A stretch of 48,784 bases of DNA from Paenibacillus sp. TCA20 (GTDB lineage Bacteria > Bacillota > Bacilli > Paenibacillales > Paenibacillaceae): assembly GCF_000732325.1 (NCBI RefSeq), contig NZ_BBIW01000023.1, positions 1 through 48,784 on the forward strand. Direction: 5' to 3'. A program made the translations under genes and the position numbers. Numbering within the stretch: position 1 is the first letter of the stretch; each line of letters starts with the position of its first letter. Under the pieces are notes generated by a model, which worked only from the letters and a program-made list of their open reading frames with translations, had not been told where the DNA came from and ran no database searches. This document shows, piece after piece, positions 6,668-14,126 of this stretch.

Positions 6668-7921
6668 CTACAGTGTTTGACGCCAAACATCGGCACCCAG
6701 CTCACGCAGATTGGTGACTAAGTTGTCGTATCCACGATCAATAAACTCTACACCGCCAACCTCAGTGACCCCTTCTTCCACCGTTAATCCAGCGATGACA
6801 AGAGCTGCGCCTGCTCGCAGGTCGGCCGCCTTTACCTTGGCCGCATTCAGCGAATGTCCCTCGATAATCGCCGATCTTCCTTCTACCCGAATCTTAGCAC
6901 CCATTCGGATAAGTTCAGGCACATGCTTAAAGCGGTTGCTATACACAAAATCGCTTAGTACACTCACTCCTTGTGCCTGGGTCAGCAAGCTGGTCATTGG
7001 AGACTGCAGGTCGGTGGCAAAGCCCGGATATACCAATGCTTTGACATCGACATGTTCATAGCTTGGTTTGCCGATCACTCGAATGCTCTCATCAAGCTCC
7101 TCAATACCAACACCCATTTCAATCAGCTTAGCTGTCAACGCCTCTAAATGCTTAGGGATGACATTATCAATGAGTACATTGCCACGAGTTGCAGCAGCTG
7201 CAATCATATATGTACCTGCTTGAATACGATCAGGAATAATGGAATGCCGGCAGCCATGAAGCTCCGATTTGCCCTCGATACGAATCGTTTCGGTTCCTGC
7301 ACCTTTAATCGATGCTCCCATGGAATTCAAAAGTGTTGCTACATCTATAATCTCAGGCTCTTTGGCCGCATTTTCAATAATTGTAGAGCCCTTGGCTCTT
7401 GTCGCTGCCAGCATAATGTTTATGGTTGCTCCTACACTGACAACATCGAGATAAATTTTGGCGCCCTTAAGCTCTTTGGCATGAAGATGGATCGCACCAT
7501 GCTCATTCGTCACCGTTGCTCCCAGAGCTTCAAAACCCTTGATATGCTGATCAATAGGTCGAGGTTCAAAGTTGCAGCCCCCTGGCAGTCCTATGGTCGC
7601 TTCTTTGAAGCGCCCTAGCAAAGCACCCATCATATAATAAGACGCGCGAAGCTTCTTCACCGGTCCGTTAGGCATAGGCAGTGAAATAATATGAGAAGGG
7701 TCAATCTTCATCGAATTTCCATCCCAAGATACCGTAGCTCCAAGCTCCTCTAGAATTTCGGAATAAACAGCAACATCACTGAGTAAAGGTAGATTATCAA
7801 GAATAACTTCCGACTCGGCAAGGATTGCCGCCGGAATGAGCGCTATGGCACTGTTCTTAGCTCCGCTAATGGTAACCGTGCCTTGGAGTGGCCTTCCACC
7901 ACTGATCATTAATTTTTCCAT
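6668..7921 (-). CDS. murA: UDP-N-acetylglucosamine 1-carboxyvinyltransferase
   Basis: Transfers enolpyruvate from PEP to UDP-GlcNAc, the first committed step of peptidoglycan synthesis, in the cytoplasm. It has 417 aa in the EPSP-synthase fold, with the substrate-binding pair K22-N23 (GAKNS) and the catalytic cysteine C116 in GGCNFEPRP, the residue alkylated by fosfomycin in this family. The frame is open upstream, but the ATG at 7919-7921 follows AGGAGG at 12 bases and gives the usual N-terminus. Its place between fba and rho matches the second B. subtilis copy (murAB/murZ), so another murA probably exists elsewhere. Confidence 0.95.
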   Translation of the reverse strand: MEKLMISGGRPLQGTVTISGAKNSAIALIPAAILAESEVILDNLPLLSDVAVYSEILEELGATVSWDGNSMKIDPSHIISLPMPNGPVKKLRASYYMMGALLGRFKEATIGLPGGCNFEPRPIDQHIKGFEALGATVTNEHGAIHLHAKELKGAKIYLDVVSVGATINIMLAATRAKGSTIIENAAKEPEIIDVATLLNSMGASIKGAGTETIRIEGKSELHGCRHSIIPDRIQAGTYMIAAAATRGNVLIDNVIPKHLEALTAKLIEMGVGIEELDESIRVIGKPSYEHVDVKALVYPGFATDLQSPMTSLLTQAQGVSVLSDFVYSNRFKHVPELIRMGAKIRVEGRSAIIEGHSLNAAKVKAADLRAGAALVIAGLTVEEGVTEVGGVEFIDRGYDNLVTNLRELGADVWRQTL

Positions 7922-8044
7922 AAGGTAAGAGGTCCTCCTAGAAATCACTTCTAGCCGAATTGAATAATTCTTATGGCATTGCGACACTGCGGATTATTAT
8001 CATTTTAATACATTAAACTTTTAAGAAAATACTGATTATGAAAT

Positions 8045-8069
8045 GGAAAAACACCGACTAAGCGGTGTG
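8045..8069 (-). terminator. terminator after fba
   Basis: On the minus strand ACACCG and CGGTGT pair around a short loop and are followed by TTTTTCC. It lies about 43 bp downstream of the fba stop. Confidence 0.7.
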
Positions 8070-8111
8070 ATTCCCATTTCATCTATTCAATTGAATTGTA
8101 TGTCAAAGAAC

Positions 8112-8966
8112 TTACGCTTGGTTGCTGGAACCAAACTCACGGATTTTGCCGATAACTGTTGCTTTGATCGCGTCACGACCTGGAACGATATATTTACGTG
8201 GATCGTATTCATTTGGTTTAGCTGCAAGCACTTCACGAACAGTCTTCGTGAACGAGATTTGGTTCTCTGTATTCACGTTGATCTTGGAAGTACCCAGAGA
8301 GATTGCTTTCTTGATGTCATGAGTCGGGATACCTGTACCGCCATGAAGAACAAGTGGAAGTGTCGTCGCGTTACGAATCTCTTCCATTTCTGCAAAACCA
8401 AGGTTAGGCTCGCCTTTGTAAGGACCATGAACAGAACCAAGAGCTGGAGCAAGTGTATCAATACCTGTTTCGTTAACGATACGAACACAGTCGTCAAGCT
8501 TAGCGTACATTACTTCACCGACAACATCATCCTCTTGTCCGCCTACGATACCAACTTCAGCTTCAACGGAAACGCCTTTGGAATGTGCATACTCAACCAC
8601 TTTTTTAGTGATTTCGATATTCTCGTCGATTGCATGGTGGGAACCGTCGATCATAACGGAAGTGAAGCCTGCATCAATTGCTTCTTTACATTTATCAAAG
8701 CTGGAACCATGATCAAGATGGATGGCTACAGGCACGGTAATTTTCATATCGTGGATGAGGCCTTCAACCATTTTTACTACAGTGTAGAAGCCGCCCATGT
8801 GACGAGCTGCGCCTTCGGATACTCCAAGAATGACTGGAGATTTCTCTTCTTCTGCTGCAGCAAGAATAGCTTGAGTCCACTCAAGGTTGTTGATGTTGAA
8901 TTGACCAACTGCATATTGACCTTTAAGCGCTTTGTTTAACATGTCTGTCATTGATACTAATGGCAT
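8112..8966 (-). CDS. fba: Class II fructose-1,6-bisphosphate aldolase
   Basis: Zinc-dependent aldolase of glycolysis and gluconeogenesis, interconverting fructose 1,6-bisphosphate with dihydroxyacetone phosphate and glyceraldehyde 3-phosphate. It has 284 aa; catalytic D85 and zinc ligands H86, H180 and H208 are visible (HLDHG, GSVHGPYKG, LHGGTG). The ATG follows AGGAGG with 8-base spacing. It stands alone between its own extended -10 promoter and a terminator. The transaldolase gene that separates fba and murA in B. subtilis is absent here. Confidence 0.97.
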   Translation of the reverse strand: MPLVSMTDMLNKALKGQYAVGQFNINNLEWTQAILAAAEEEKSPVILGVSEGAARHMGGFYTVVKMVEGLIHDMKITVPVAIHLDHGSSFDKCKEAIDAGFTSVMIDGSHHAIDENIEITKKVVEYAHSKGVSVEAEVGIVGGQEDDVVGEVMYAKLDDCVRIVNETGIDTLAPALGSVHGPYKGEPNLGFAEMEEIRNATTLPLVLHGGTGIPTHDIKKAISLGTSKINVNTENQISFTKTVREVLAAKPNEYDPRKYIVPGRDAIKATVIGKIREFGSSNQA

Positions 8967-9030
8967 GGTTTAAATCCTCCTAGTGTCTTTGTTTGTCTAT
9001 GGTTATTAGCCGACATCACATACAGCCATT

Positions 9031-9060
9031 ATTATACCACATCCGATGTTAAATACTAAA
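9031..9060 (-). promoter_or_regulatory. fba promoter with extended -10
   Basis: On the minus strand an extended -10 TGGTATAAT (TATAAT at 9031-9036) stands 64 bp upstream of the fba start. The -35 region (about 9054-9060) is poor (TTTAGT), which an extended -10 can compensate for. Confidence 0.6.
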
Positions 9061-9086
9061 CAAGGGTTTGAAAAATAAAATAAGCT

Positions 9087-9130
9087 GTGCAGACGTCCTG
9101 CCATTTCGAATTCTAGCAGAAGGCAGGGCA
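9087..9130 (-). other. hairpin in the spo0F-fba gap
   Basis: The arms CCTGCC and GGCAGG, with a further GTGC/GCAC pair outside, form an imperfect stem with a loop of about 19 nt. On the minus strand an AT-rich stretch (TTATTTTATTTTT) follows. It may be a back-up terminator for spo0F. Confidence 0.35.
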
Positions 9131-9162
9131 CTGGCAAAGTGATGTCATTTACAAAAAGGCTA

Positions 9163-9190
9163 CAAAAAATCCTGCCCGTTAAGACAGGAC
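9163..9190 (-). terminator. terminator after spo0F
   Basis: On the minus strand TCCTGTC pairs with GGCAGGA (one G-T pair) around a short loop and is followed by TTTTTTG. It lies about 10 bp downstream of the spo0F stop. Confidence 0.8.
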
Positions 9191-9200
9191 CCTATACATC

Positions 9201-9581
9201 CTATATTTCGTTCTTTACCCCGCCAAGCTGCATATTAACCGCGATCCGCATCTCATCAATGTCAAAAGGTTTGGTGAAGTGCATTAGCGCTCCTAGCTCG
9301 GTAGCTTCTTTAATCATGTCAAGCTCACCATATGCGGTCATCATAATGACCTTGATTTCAGGGTTCATCTCTTTGATATGCTTCAGTATTTCCAGACCAT
9401 CCATTCCTGGAATCTTCATATCCAGCAGGACAAGGTCAGGGGAATGCTTCTGAACAATTTCCAGTGCAATTTTGCCGTTAGCCGCCTGGTATGTTGTATA
9501 CCCTTCACTGCTAAACACTTCCATAAGCAAAATACGAATTCCATTCTGATCATCAACTATAAGTACTTTTTTGTTATTCAA
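9201..9581 (-). CDS. spo0F: Sporulation phosphorelay response regulator Spo0F
   Basis: A single receiver domain (126 aa) that takes phosphate from sporulation kinases and passes it to Spo0B, then Spo0A. The acidic pocket D10-D11, phospho-acceptor D54, switch T82 and K104 are all present, and the sequence follows B. subtilis Spo0F closely (LIVDDQ, LLDMKIPGMDG, MTAYGELDMI). There is no output domain. The start is TTG (9579-9581) behind GGGAGG. A sigma-H-like promoter lies about 80 bp upstream. A kinase of the type that phosphorylates Spo0F is encoded at 35587-37893. Confidence 0.95.
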   Translation of the reverse strand: MNNKKVLIVDDQNGIRILLMEVFSSEGYTTYQAANGKIALEIVQKHSPDLVLLDMKIPGMDGLEILKHIKEMNPEIKVIMMTAYGELDMIKEATELGALMHFTKPFDIDEMRIAVNMQLGGVKNEI

Positions 9582-9661
9582 AGTCTTACCTCCCGCAAAT
9601 CAATCTACGCAAGCCGCACATGATTGTACCTAATCCAGCGATTTTTAGGTTGTTAGATATA

Positions 9662-9690
9662 AGATTCTACCTCGCTCAGTTAAATCCTGC
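9662..9690 (-). promoter_or_regulatory. sigma-H-type promoter of spo0F
   Basis: On the minus strand GCAGGATTT (9682-9690) and GTAGAATCT (9662-9670) are separated by 11 bp. This fits the sigma-H consensus (RNAGGAWWW and RNNGAATWW) except for one position. spo0F is a known sigma-H target in B. subtilis. A weak 0A-box-like motif (ACTCGAA, 5 of 7 matches) adjoins it at about 9693-9699. Confidence 0.7.
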
Positions 9691-9738
9691 TTACTCGAAC
9701 TATATTGCATATAAATGGAACGGCATCCAATACCATGA

Positions 9739-9768
9739 TAAAAAAAGATCCCGAAAAACGGGATCTTT
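9739..9768 (-). terminator. terminator after pyrG
   Basis: A perfect 10-bp stem (AAAGATCCCG with its complement, A5/T5 loop) is followed on the minus strand by a T-run. It ends the pyrG transcript 20 bp after the stop codon. Confidence 0.9.
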
Positions 9769-9787
9769 GGTTTATATCCATTCGTTA

Positions 9788-11398
9788 TTACATGTTCTCT
9801 GAATGTGTAAGGGACGCCTTCACAAATTCACGGAACAATGGCTGCGGACGGTTCGGGCGAGAAATGAATTCCGGATGGAACTGAACAGACAGGAACCAAG
9901 GATGTCCTGGAAGCTCAACGATTTCCACCAAACGTCCATCTGGAGACGTACCCGAGATAAGCAGACCTGCCTTCTCAATCACTTCACGGTACTCATTGTT
10001 AAATTCATACCGGTGGCGATGTCTCTCGTAGACCAATTCATCCTGATAGCAGGCAGCTGCAAGAGAGCCTTCCTGCAATTTACAAGGATACAGCCCAAGA
10101 CGCATCGTACCGCCGAGATCCTCGATATCCTTTTGCTCTGGAAGCAGATCAATAACCGGATATTCAGTAGAAGGGTTAATCTCCGAGCTGTTAGCACCTG
10201 TGAGACCAACGACAGAACGAGCATACTCAATGACAGATACCTGCATACCCAAGCAAATGCCGAAGAACGGAATGTTCTTCTCACGCGCATAGCGAATAGC
10301 CGACACTTTACCTTCAATACCGCGATCGCCAAATCCGCCAGGCACCAGAATCCCGCCAATTCCGTGCAGCAGCTCATCTACGTTCTCATCCGTAATCTCT
10401 TCCGCATTTACCCAGCGGAGCTTCACTTCTGCATTGGCAGCAAAGCCTGCATGAGACAGCGATTCAACCACACTAAGGTAAGCATCGTGAAGCGCAACAT
10501 ATTTACCAACAATGGCAATTTCCACTGTTCTCTCCAGCTTGCTGATCCGATCAACAAGGCCCTCCCACTCGGTCATGTCCGGTGCAGGCGTTGTCAGCTT
10601 CAAATGATTCACTACAATCTCATCCAAGCCTTCATCACGAAGATTCAACGGGACCTCATACAGTGTGCTTGCATCACGGCATTCTACGACAGCATGCGGA
10701 TCAATGTCGCAGAACAGCGCCAGCTTAGCCTTCATATCCGCGGAGAGCTCCTGCTCTGTACGGCACACGATCACATTCGGCTGGATACCAATTCCGCGTA
10801 GTTCCTTAACGCTGTGCTGCGTCGGCTTCGTTTTCACTTCACCCGCTGCTTTGATGTAAGGAATCAACGTAACGTGAATGTACATCACATTATCCCGGCC
10901 TACATCACTCTTGATCTGACGAATCGCTTCAAGATATGGCAAGCTCTCGATATCACCTACCGTACCGCCAATCTCCGTAATAACAACATCAGACCCCGTT
11001 TCACGACCCGCACGGAATACGCGTTCTTTGATCTCGTTCGTAATATGAGGAATAACCTGAACCGTACCGCCCAGATATTCTCCGCGGCGTTCTTTGCTAA
11101 TAACTGTAGAGTACACTTTACCCGTGGTCACATTGCTGTTCTTGGAAAGATTTATATCAATAAAACGCTCATAATGCCCAAGGTCAAGGTCTGTTTCCGC
11201 TCCGTCATCTGTTACAAACACTTCACCATGCTGGTAAGGACTCATCGTTCCTGGATCCACATTAATATATGGATCAAATTTCTGAATCGTCACCTTAAGC
11301 CCTCTGTTCTTCAGCAGTCTTCCCAGAGATGCAGCTGTAATCCCTTTGCCCAGGGAAGACACAACCCCGCCCGTCACGAAAATATACTTTGTTGTCAC
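9788..11398 (-). CDS. pyrG: CTP synthase
   Basis: Converts UTP to CTP using ATP and glutamine; last step of pyrimidine nucleotide synthesis. It has 536 aa with an N-terminal synthetase domain (GGVVSSLGKGI near residue 10, KFDPYINVDPGTM near 40) and a C-terminal class I glutamine amidotransferase domain with nucleophile motif GICLGMQ near 380 and FHPEF near 515. The start is GTG (11396-11398) behind AGGAGGG. It is monocistronic, with a leader of about 260 nt that looks like a CTP-sensing attenuator. It sits between rpoE and spo0F as in B. subtilis, without the ywjG gene. Confidence 0.97.
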   Translation of the reverse strand: MTTKYIFVTGGVVSSLGKGITAASLGRLLKNRGLKVTIQKFDPYINVDPGTMSPYQHGEVFVTDDGAETDLDLGHYERFIDINLSKNSNVTTGKVYSTVISKERRGEYLGGTVQVIPHITNEIKERVFRAGRETGSDVVITEIGGTVGDIESLPYLEAIRQIKSDVGRDNVMYIHVTLIPYIKAAGEVKTKPTQHSVKELRGIGIQPNVIVCRTEQELSADMKAKLALFCDIDPHAVVECRDASTLYEVPLNLRDEGLDEIVVNHLKLTTPAPDMTEWEGLVDRISKLERTVEIAIVGKYVALHDAYLSVVESLSHAGFAANAEVKLRWVNAEEITDENVDELLHGIGGILVPGGFGDRGIEGKVSAIRYAREKNIPFFGICLGMQVSVIEYARSVVGLTGANSSEINPSTEYPVIDLLPEQKDIEDLGGTMRLGLYPCKLQEGSLAAACYQDELVYERHRHRYEFNNEYREVIEKAGLLISGTSPDGRLVEIVELPGHPWFLSVQFHPEFISRPNRPQPLFREFVKASLTHSENM

Positions 11399-11514
11399 TT
11401 TATAATACCCTCCTACATAAAAGTCCGTAAAATTCAGGCGACATTATGATGTTATCCTAACCCATTTTTCAGGTTATCATCGTCTAAAAAGGGAATAAGC
11501 AAAATTTGCTTGTC

Positions 11515-11547
11515 AAAAAAAACATCCCGCCTCACAGATCAAGGCGG
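11515..11547 (-). terminator. second pyrG leader terminator
   Basis: A perfect stem CCGCCT/AGGCGG with a 9-nt loop is followed on the minus strand by GATG and eight T residues. It lies about 115 bp upstream of the pyrG start, within its leader. Confidence 0.8.
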
Positions 11548-11583
11548 TACATGTTATTTCTATCTATAGTTCCCTATAAAAAA

Positions 11584-11618
11584 GAAAAAAGCACACCCGA
11601 AAAAACGGGGCACTTTTT
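11584..11618 (-). terminator. first pyrG leader terminator
   Basis: On the minus strand the 5' arm AAAAAAGTGCCCCG pairs with CGGGTGTGCTTTTTT (one bulge, two wobble pairs) around a T6 loop, with more T residues after it. The A- and T-runs on both flanks make it potentially bidirectional. It could also serve rpoE readthrough, but the pyrG promoter lies upstream of it. Confidence 0.75.
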
Positions 11619-11667
11619 TATATAAAACACGTGTAATATTCATCGCTCAATCATAAGCCCAAGCAAT

Positions 11668-11697
11668 AGTTTACCTGCTTGCATGAGCTTTTGTCAA
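11668..11697 (-). promoter_or_regulatory. pyrG promoter
   Basis: On the minus strand consensus -35 TTGACA (11692-11697) and -10 TAAACT (11668-11673) are separated by 18 bp. A GGGC run begins 7 nt downstream at 11660, the start context seen at B. subtilis pyrG. Confidence 0.75.
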
Positions 11698-11731
11698 GGA
11701 TGTTCATCGACTTTATACAACCAGTTTTGGA

Positions 11732-12274
11732 CTAGATTTCCTCGTCCTCATCTTCGTTGTCTGACTCATCATCATCGTCGTCTTCTGCGTCTTCTTCCTC
11801 ATCGAGCTCTTCATCGCCAATAATCTCATCATCGACATCATCATCGTCATCATCCGAGTCATCATCGAAGAGATCGTCGTCTTCATCCTCATCACCAGAA
11901 TGATCGAAATCTTCATCCTCGTGTTCTTCCTCAATGTACTCTTCATCCTCATCATCGTCGTCGTTGATGATTCTTGGACGCTTCGTACCCGTAACAGCAT
12001 CTTCTGCTTTATCGATCGGATACCAGCGCTTGAGTCCCCACAGATTGGTTCCTACATAAGCAAACCGGCCGTCGATATTAATTTCAGTATATAGCTGTGC
12101 AATGACATCATTAATCTCTTCGTCGCCGAGGCCACGCAGCTTCGCTACTTCATTCATCAGGTCGCGATAGTAATAAGGCGTGTTGGCAACTTTAAGCACC
12201 ATAAAAGCCAAATCGACCATCGGCATTTCGCGGATCCTTTCTGGATCCAATTTTAAATTGAGTGAGGTACTCAC
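11732..12274 (-). CDS. rpoE: DNA-directed RNA polymerase delta subunit
   Basis: Firmicute-specific RNA polymerase subunit that lowers non-specific nucleic acid binding and speeds recycling. It has 180 aa: an N-terminal HARE-HTH domain (about 10-95, with YTEINIDGRFAYVG and WYP) and a disordered, almost purely acidic C-terminus from about residue 105 made of Asp/Glu runs. An ATG eight codons upstream is possible, but the GTG at 12272-12274 has AGAGGAAG at correct spacing and matches the family start. It sits upstream of pyrG as in B. subtilis. Confidence 0.93.
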   Translation of the reverse strand: MSTSLNLKLDPERIREMPMVDLAFMVLKVANTPYYYRDLMNEVAKLRGLGDEEINDVIAQLYTEINIDGRFAYVGTNLWGLKRWYPIDKAEDAVTGTKRPRIINDDDDEDEEYIEEEHEDEDFDHSGDEDEDDDLFDDDSDDDDDDVDDEIIGDEELDEEEDAEDDDDDESDNEDEDEEI

Positions 12275-12577
12275 TAACGGACACTTCCTCTCACACATTA
12301 ATTCGCATAACGGTTTATAGAATGATCTAAATACTCAGCTCCAGCTCAATCTATATAACGCTTTAACTATAACTAACATATCCATTAACAAACCTAAGTA
12401 AAACCTATTTAGCCTCAAAATGCAAGTTTTATGTGCATAAGTAACGAGATTTAAATCAAGCAGAAAAATTCCAATCTCTATCTATATAACTCACAGGCGA
12501 TGTTCTCTGCAATATGTATCCCTTCTTCAGCGATAACTCTTCGATCACGCTTCCACTTCTATATTAGCTGCAAAAAT
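12275..12577 (-). other. AT-rich gap upstream of rpoE
   Basis: About 300 bp between the rpoE start and the terminator of the small RNA candidate. No open frame, repeat or clear consensus promoter was recognised; several weak -10-like TATAG/TATAAA stretches exist on the minus strand. It presumably holds the rpoE promoter. Confidence 0.4.
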
Positions 12578-12605
12578 TAAAAAAGACGGGGGTCCCTCCC
12601 CCGCC
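12578..12605 (-). terminator. terminator of a small RNA upstream of rpoE
   Basis: On the minus strand a GC-rich stem (CGGGGG/CCCCCG core, 12587-12592 with 12598-12603) with a 5-nt loop is followed by TTTTTT. No protein gene on this strand ends nearby; the nearest upstream gene on the minus strand is argS, 1.5 kb away across the divergent subtilase. Confidence 0.75.
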
Positions 12606-12670
12606 TTCTGACTGTATCCGCCCTGAAGGATCACTCCTTCGACGGGTCCCCGCAAGAGCCATGGAGCTCT
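12578..12670 (-). ncRNA. candidate structured small RNA
   Basis: About 93 nt between a promoter-like sequence and a strong terminator on the minus strand, with no coding frame that begins and ends sensibly. Three stems are visible: AGAGC/GCTCT (12655-12670), GAAGGA/TCCTTC closed by a GNRA-type GTGA loop (12625-12640) and flanked by CCC/GGG (12621-12623 with 12644-12646), and the terminator. It matches no riboswitch or small RNA class I recognise. It could be a free small RNA or an attenuated leader of rpoE. Confidence 0.5.
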
Positions 12671-12676
12671 CTATGT

Positions 12677-12705
12677 ATATTATGAATTTCCAACCCATTT
12701 GACAC
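12677..12705 (-). promoter_or_regulatory. putative promoter of the small RNA
   Basis: On the minus strand -35 GTGTCA (12700-12705) and -10 TAATAT (12677-12682) are separated by 17 bp. The -35 hexamer overlaps the candidate plus-strand -35 of the subtilase gene, so the two promoters would compete or be co-regulated. Confidence 0.45.
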
Positions 12706-12727
12706 GATTTATCGGGCCTATTTGAAA
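12699..12727 (+). promoter_or_regulatory. putative promoter of the subtilase gene
   Basis: A consensus -35 TTGACA (12699-12704) is followed after 17 bp by a poor -10 TTGAAA (12722-12727). The gene starts only 20 bp after the -10, so the leader would be very short. Confidence 0.35.
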
Positions 12728-12747
12728 TAAAAAAGGGCTGGTTTCCC

Positions 12748-13974
12748 ATGCGGCATCACCTGCACGTACATACAATACCTCAAGCATGGCATCCAGAGGG
12801 GGACTGCCCAAAAATGGATTACTCCGTATTCTTATCCTTGCTGAATGATGAGATGAATCAAGCTTCCCAGACATCCAGCGGACACCAGATCATTCGTTTT
12901 GCAAAACCGCAGCAGTATCATGAGTGTTTGCTTGCACTTGCTAAGCTCAAGCCAACCTTAAAAAATCTCCGGCATGTCAGAGCATCCCGCCTGATCAGGG
13001 CACTGATCGTTCCTCTAACTCCATCTGCCAGGCTTCACAGTCTGAGCGGGCCAATGTTAACCATTGAGAACGACAGTAAAATAAAGGTTCACTCCACGAT
13101 AAAAAACATCAAAACAACCCCTTCAGGAAGCCACGGCATCCCATGGGGGGTGAGAAAGATCCGAGCTCATAAGGCTTGGTCCAATTCTACAGGGCATCGA
13201 ATCAAAATTGCTGTCATCGATACTGGCGCCGATTATCAGCACCCTGACCTCCGCCATTCCCTCGCCAGAGGCATTAATCTTCTCAATCGAAACATGCTTC
13301 CCTTCGACGATAATGGACATGGCACCCATATTGCAGGCACCATAGCCGCGGCAAACAGCACGGAAGGCATTATTGGCGTTGCCCCTAGATCCATCATATA
13401 CCCTGTAAAAGCATTCGATCATCAAGGGTCGGCCTATGTCTCAGATATCATTCTCGGCATTGATTGGTGCGTCCGGAACCGGGTGGATATCATCAATATG
13501 AGCTTCGGCATGCGCACCAAGAGCAAAGCTCTTCTTGATGTCGTCAATAAAGCAAGCAGGGAAGGCATCGTCATCGTTGCCTCCTCAGGAAATGACGGGA
13601 AGCGGCGCTTCATTGATTATCCGGCCAGATACTCCCAGACCATCTCTGTTGGTGCGACCGATGAGAATAGGCGGATTGCCGAGTTCAGCAATCGGGGCCC
13701 TTATGTAGATGTGTATGCTCCAGGCAAAAATATATACTCCTGCTGGACTCACGGGAAATATCATGAGATGAGCGGTACCTCTATGGCTACTTCCCACGTC
13801 AGCGGTGCGATTGCATTATTGCTGTCAGAACGCCCCGGCTTATCCCCTGAGGAGATCAAGGCGCTGATCAAGAAAAGCGCAACCCCCCTTCGTTTAGGGA
13901 AGTCTACCCGTTCCAATGATCAAGTCGGGGAGCTCCATGCACTTCGATTACTTCAGGAGGGAACCAAGTCTTAA
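12748..13974 (+). CDS. S8 family serine peptidase (subtilase) without signal peptide
   Basis: A 408-aa subtilisin-like protease. The full catalytic set is present: D158 (VIDTGAD), H191 (NGHGTHIAG), oxyanion N282 (SSGND) and S345 (GTSMA). Residues 45-100 resemble an inhibitor I9-type propeptide. The N-terminus is polar and histidine-rich with no hydrophobic signal segment, so it may act inside the cell or leave by another route. It is on the plus strand among minus-strand genes. The ribosome binding site (AAGGG) is weak and a later ATG (codon 23) has none, so the start is not certain. Confidence 0.88.
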   Translation: MRHHLHVHTIPQAWHPEGDCPKMDYSVFLSLLNDEMNQASQTSSGHQIIRFAKPQQYHECLLALAKLKPTLKNLRHVRASRLIRALIVPLTPSARLHSLSGPMLTIENDSKIKVHSTIKNIKTTPSGSHGIPWGVRKIRAHKAWSNSTGHRIKIAVIDTGADYQHPDLRHSLARGINLLNRNMLPFDDNGHGTHIAGTIAAANSTEGIIGVAPRSIIYPVKAFDHQGSAYVSDIILGIDWCVRNRVDIINMSFGMRTKSKALLDVVNKASREGIVIVASSGNDGKRRFIDYPARYSQTISVGATDENRRIAEFSNRGPYVDVYAPGKNIYSCWTHGKYHEMSGTSMATSHVSGAIALLLSERPGLSPEEIKALIKKSATPLRLGKSTRSNDQVGELHALRLLQEGTKS

Positions 13975-14043
13975 TTAGGTGTGTGGTGGTCTATCTATTC
14001 TCGAAAGGTGTAGATCCTTAGTTGTTTTTCAGTCCTTGTATGA

Positions 14044-14077
14044 GTAAAAAAGCCTCCCGAGATGATGTTGGGAGGCT
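14044..14077 (-). terminator. terminator after argS
   Basis: An 8-bp perfect stem AGCCTCCC/GGGAGGCT with an 11-nt loop is followed on the minus strand by TTTTTA. It lies between the convergent subtilase and argS. On the plus strand the following TTCTGCATTATTT is a weaker tail, but it may serve both genes. Confidence 0.85.
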
Positions 14078-14126
14078 TCTGCATTATTTAGGAACAGCCG
14101 ATTTTTTTGGCAGCTGCCAAGACAAA

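Larger units (their letters stand above)
11399..11660 (-). promoter_or_regulatory. pyrG leader, putative CTP-sensing attenuator
   Basis: The transcript is predicted to start at 11660 with GGGC, 7 nt after a -10. Two terminator hairpins follow in the leader (11584-11618 and 11515-11547) before the pyrG GTG. In B. subtilis, low CTP makes polymerase add extra G residues to a GGGC start, and the poly-G then blocks a pyrimidine-rich terminator arm. Here the first hairpin carries CCCC in its 5' arm, which could pair with added G residues. A further inverted repeat (GATGATAACCT with AGGATAACATC, two mismatches) lies closer to the gene. Function is inferred from position and motifs. Confidence 0.6.

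Noticed and set aside
8043..8939. 298-aa plus-strand frame over fba
   Set aside because: Cysteine-, Phe- and Asn-rich, no ribosome binding site, fully antisense to the conserved aldolase.
9803..10801. 332-aa plus-strand frame over pyrG
   Set aside because: Antisense to a conserved gene with no start signal.
11753..11970. possible tandem repeat or minisatellite
   Set aside because: The repetitive look is the Asp/Glu codon run of rpoE; no fixed repeat unit.
11713..12000. 95-aa methionine-rich frame in the rpoE tail
   Set aside because: An out-of-frame reading of the GAT/GAA repeats that encode the acidic tail of RpoE.
12564..12749. 61-aa minus-strand frame over the small RNA candidate
   Set aside because: Starts at the subtilase start region, spans the structured RNA and terminator, with no ribosome binding site.
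14107..14120. 14-bp palindrome TTGGCAGCTGCCAA near the argS end
   Set aside because: Short, inside the argS-terminator gap, without conserved context; likely chance.
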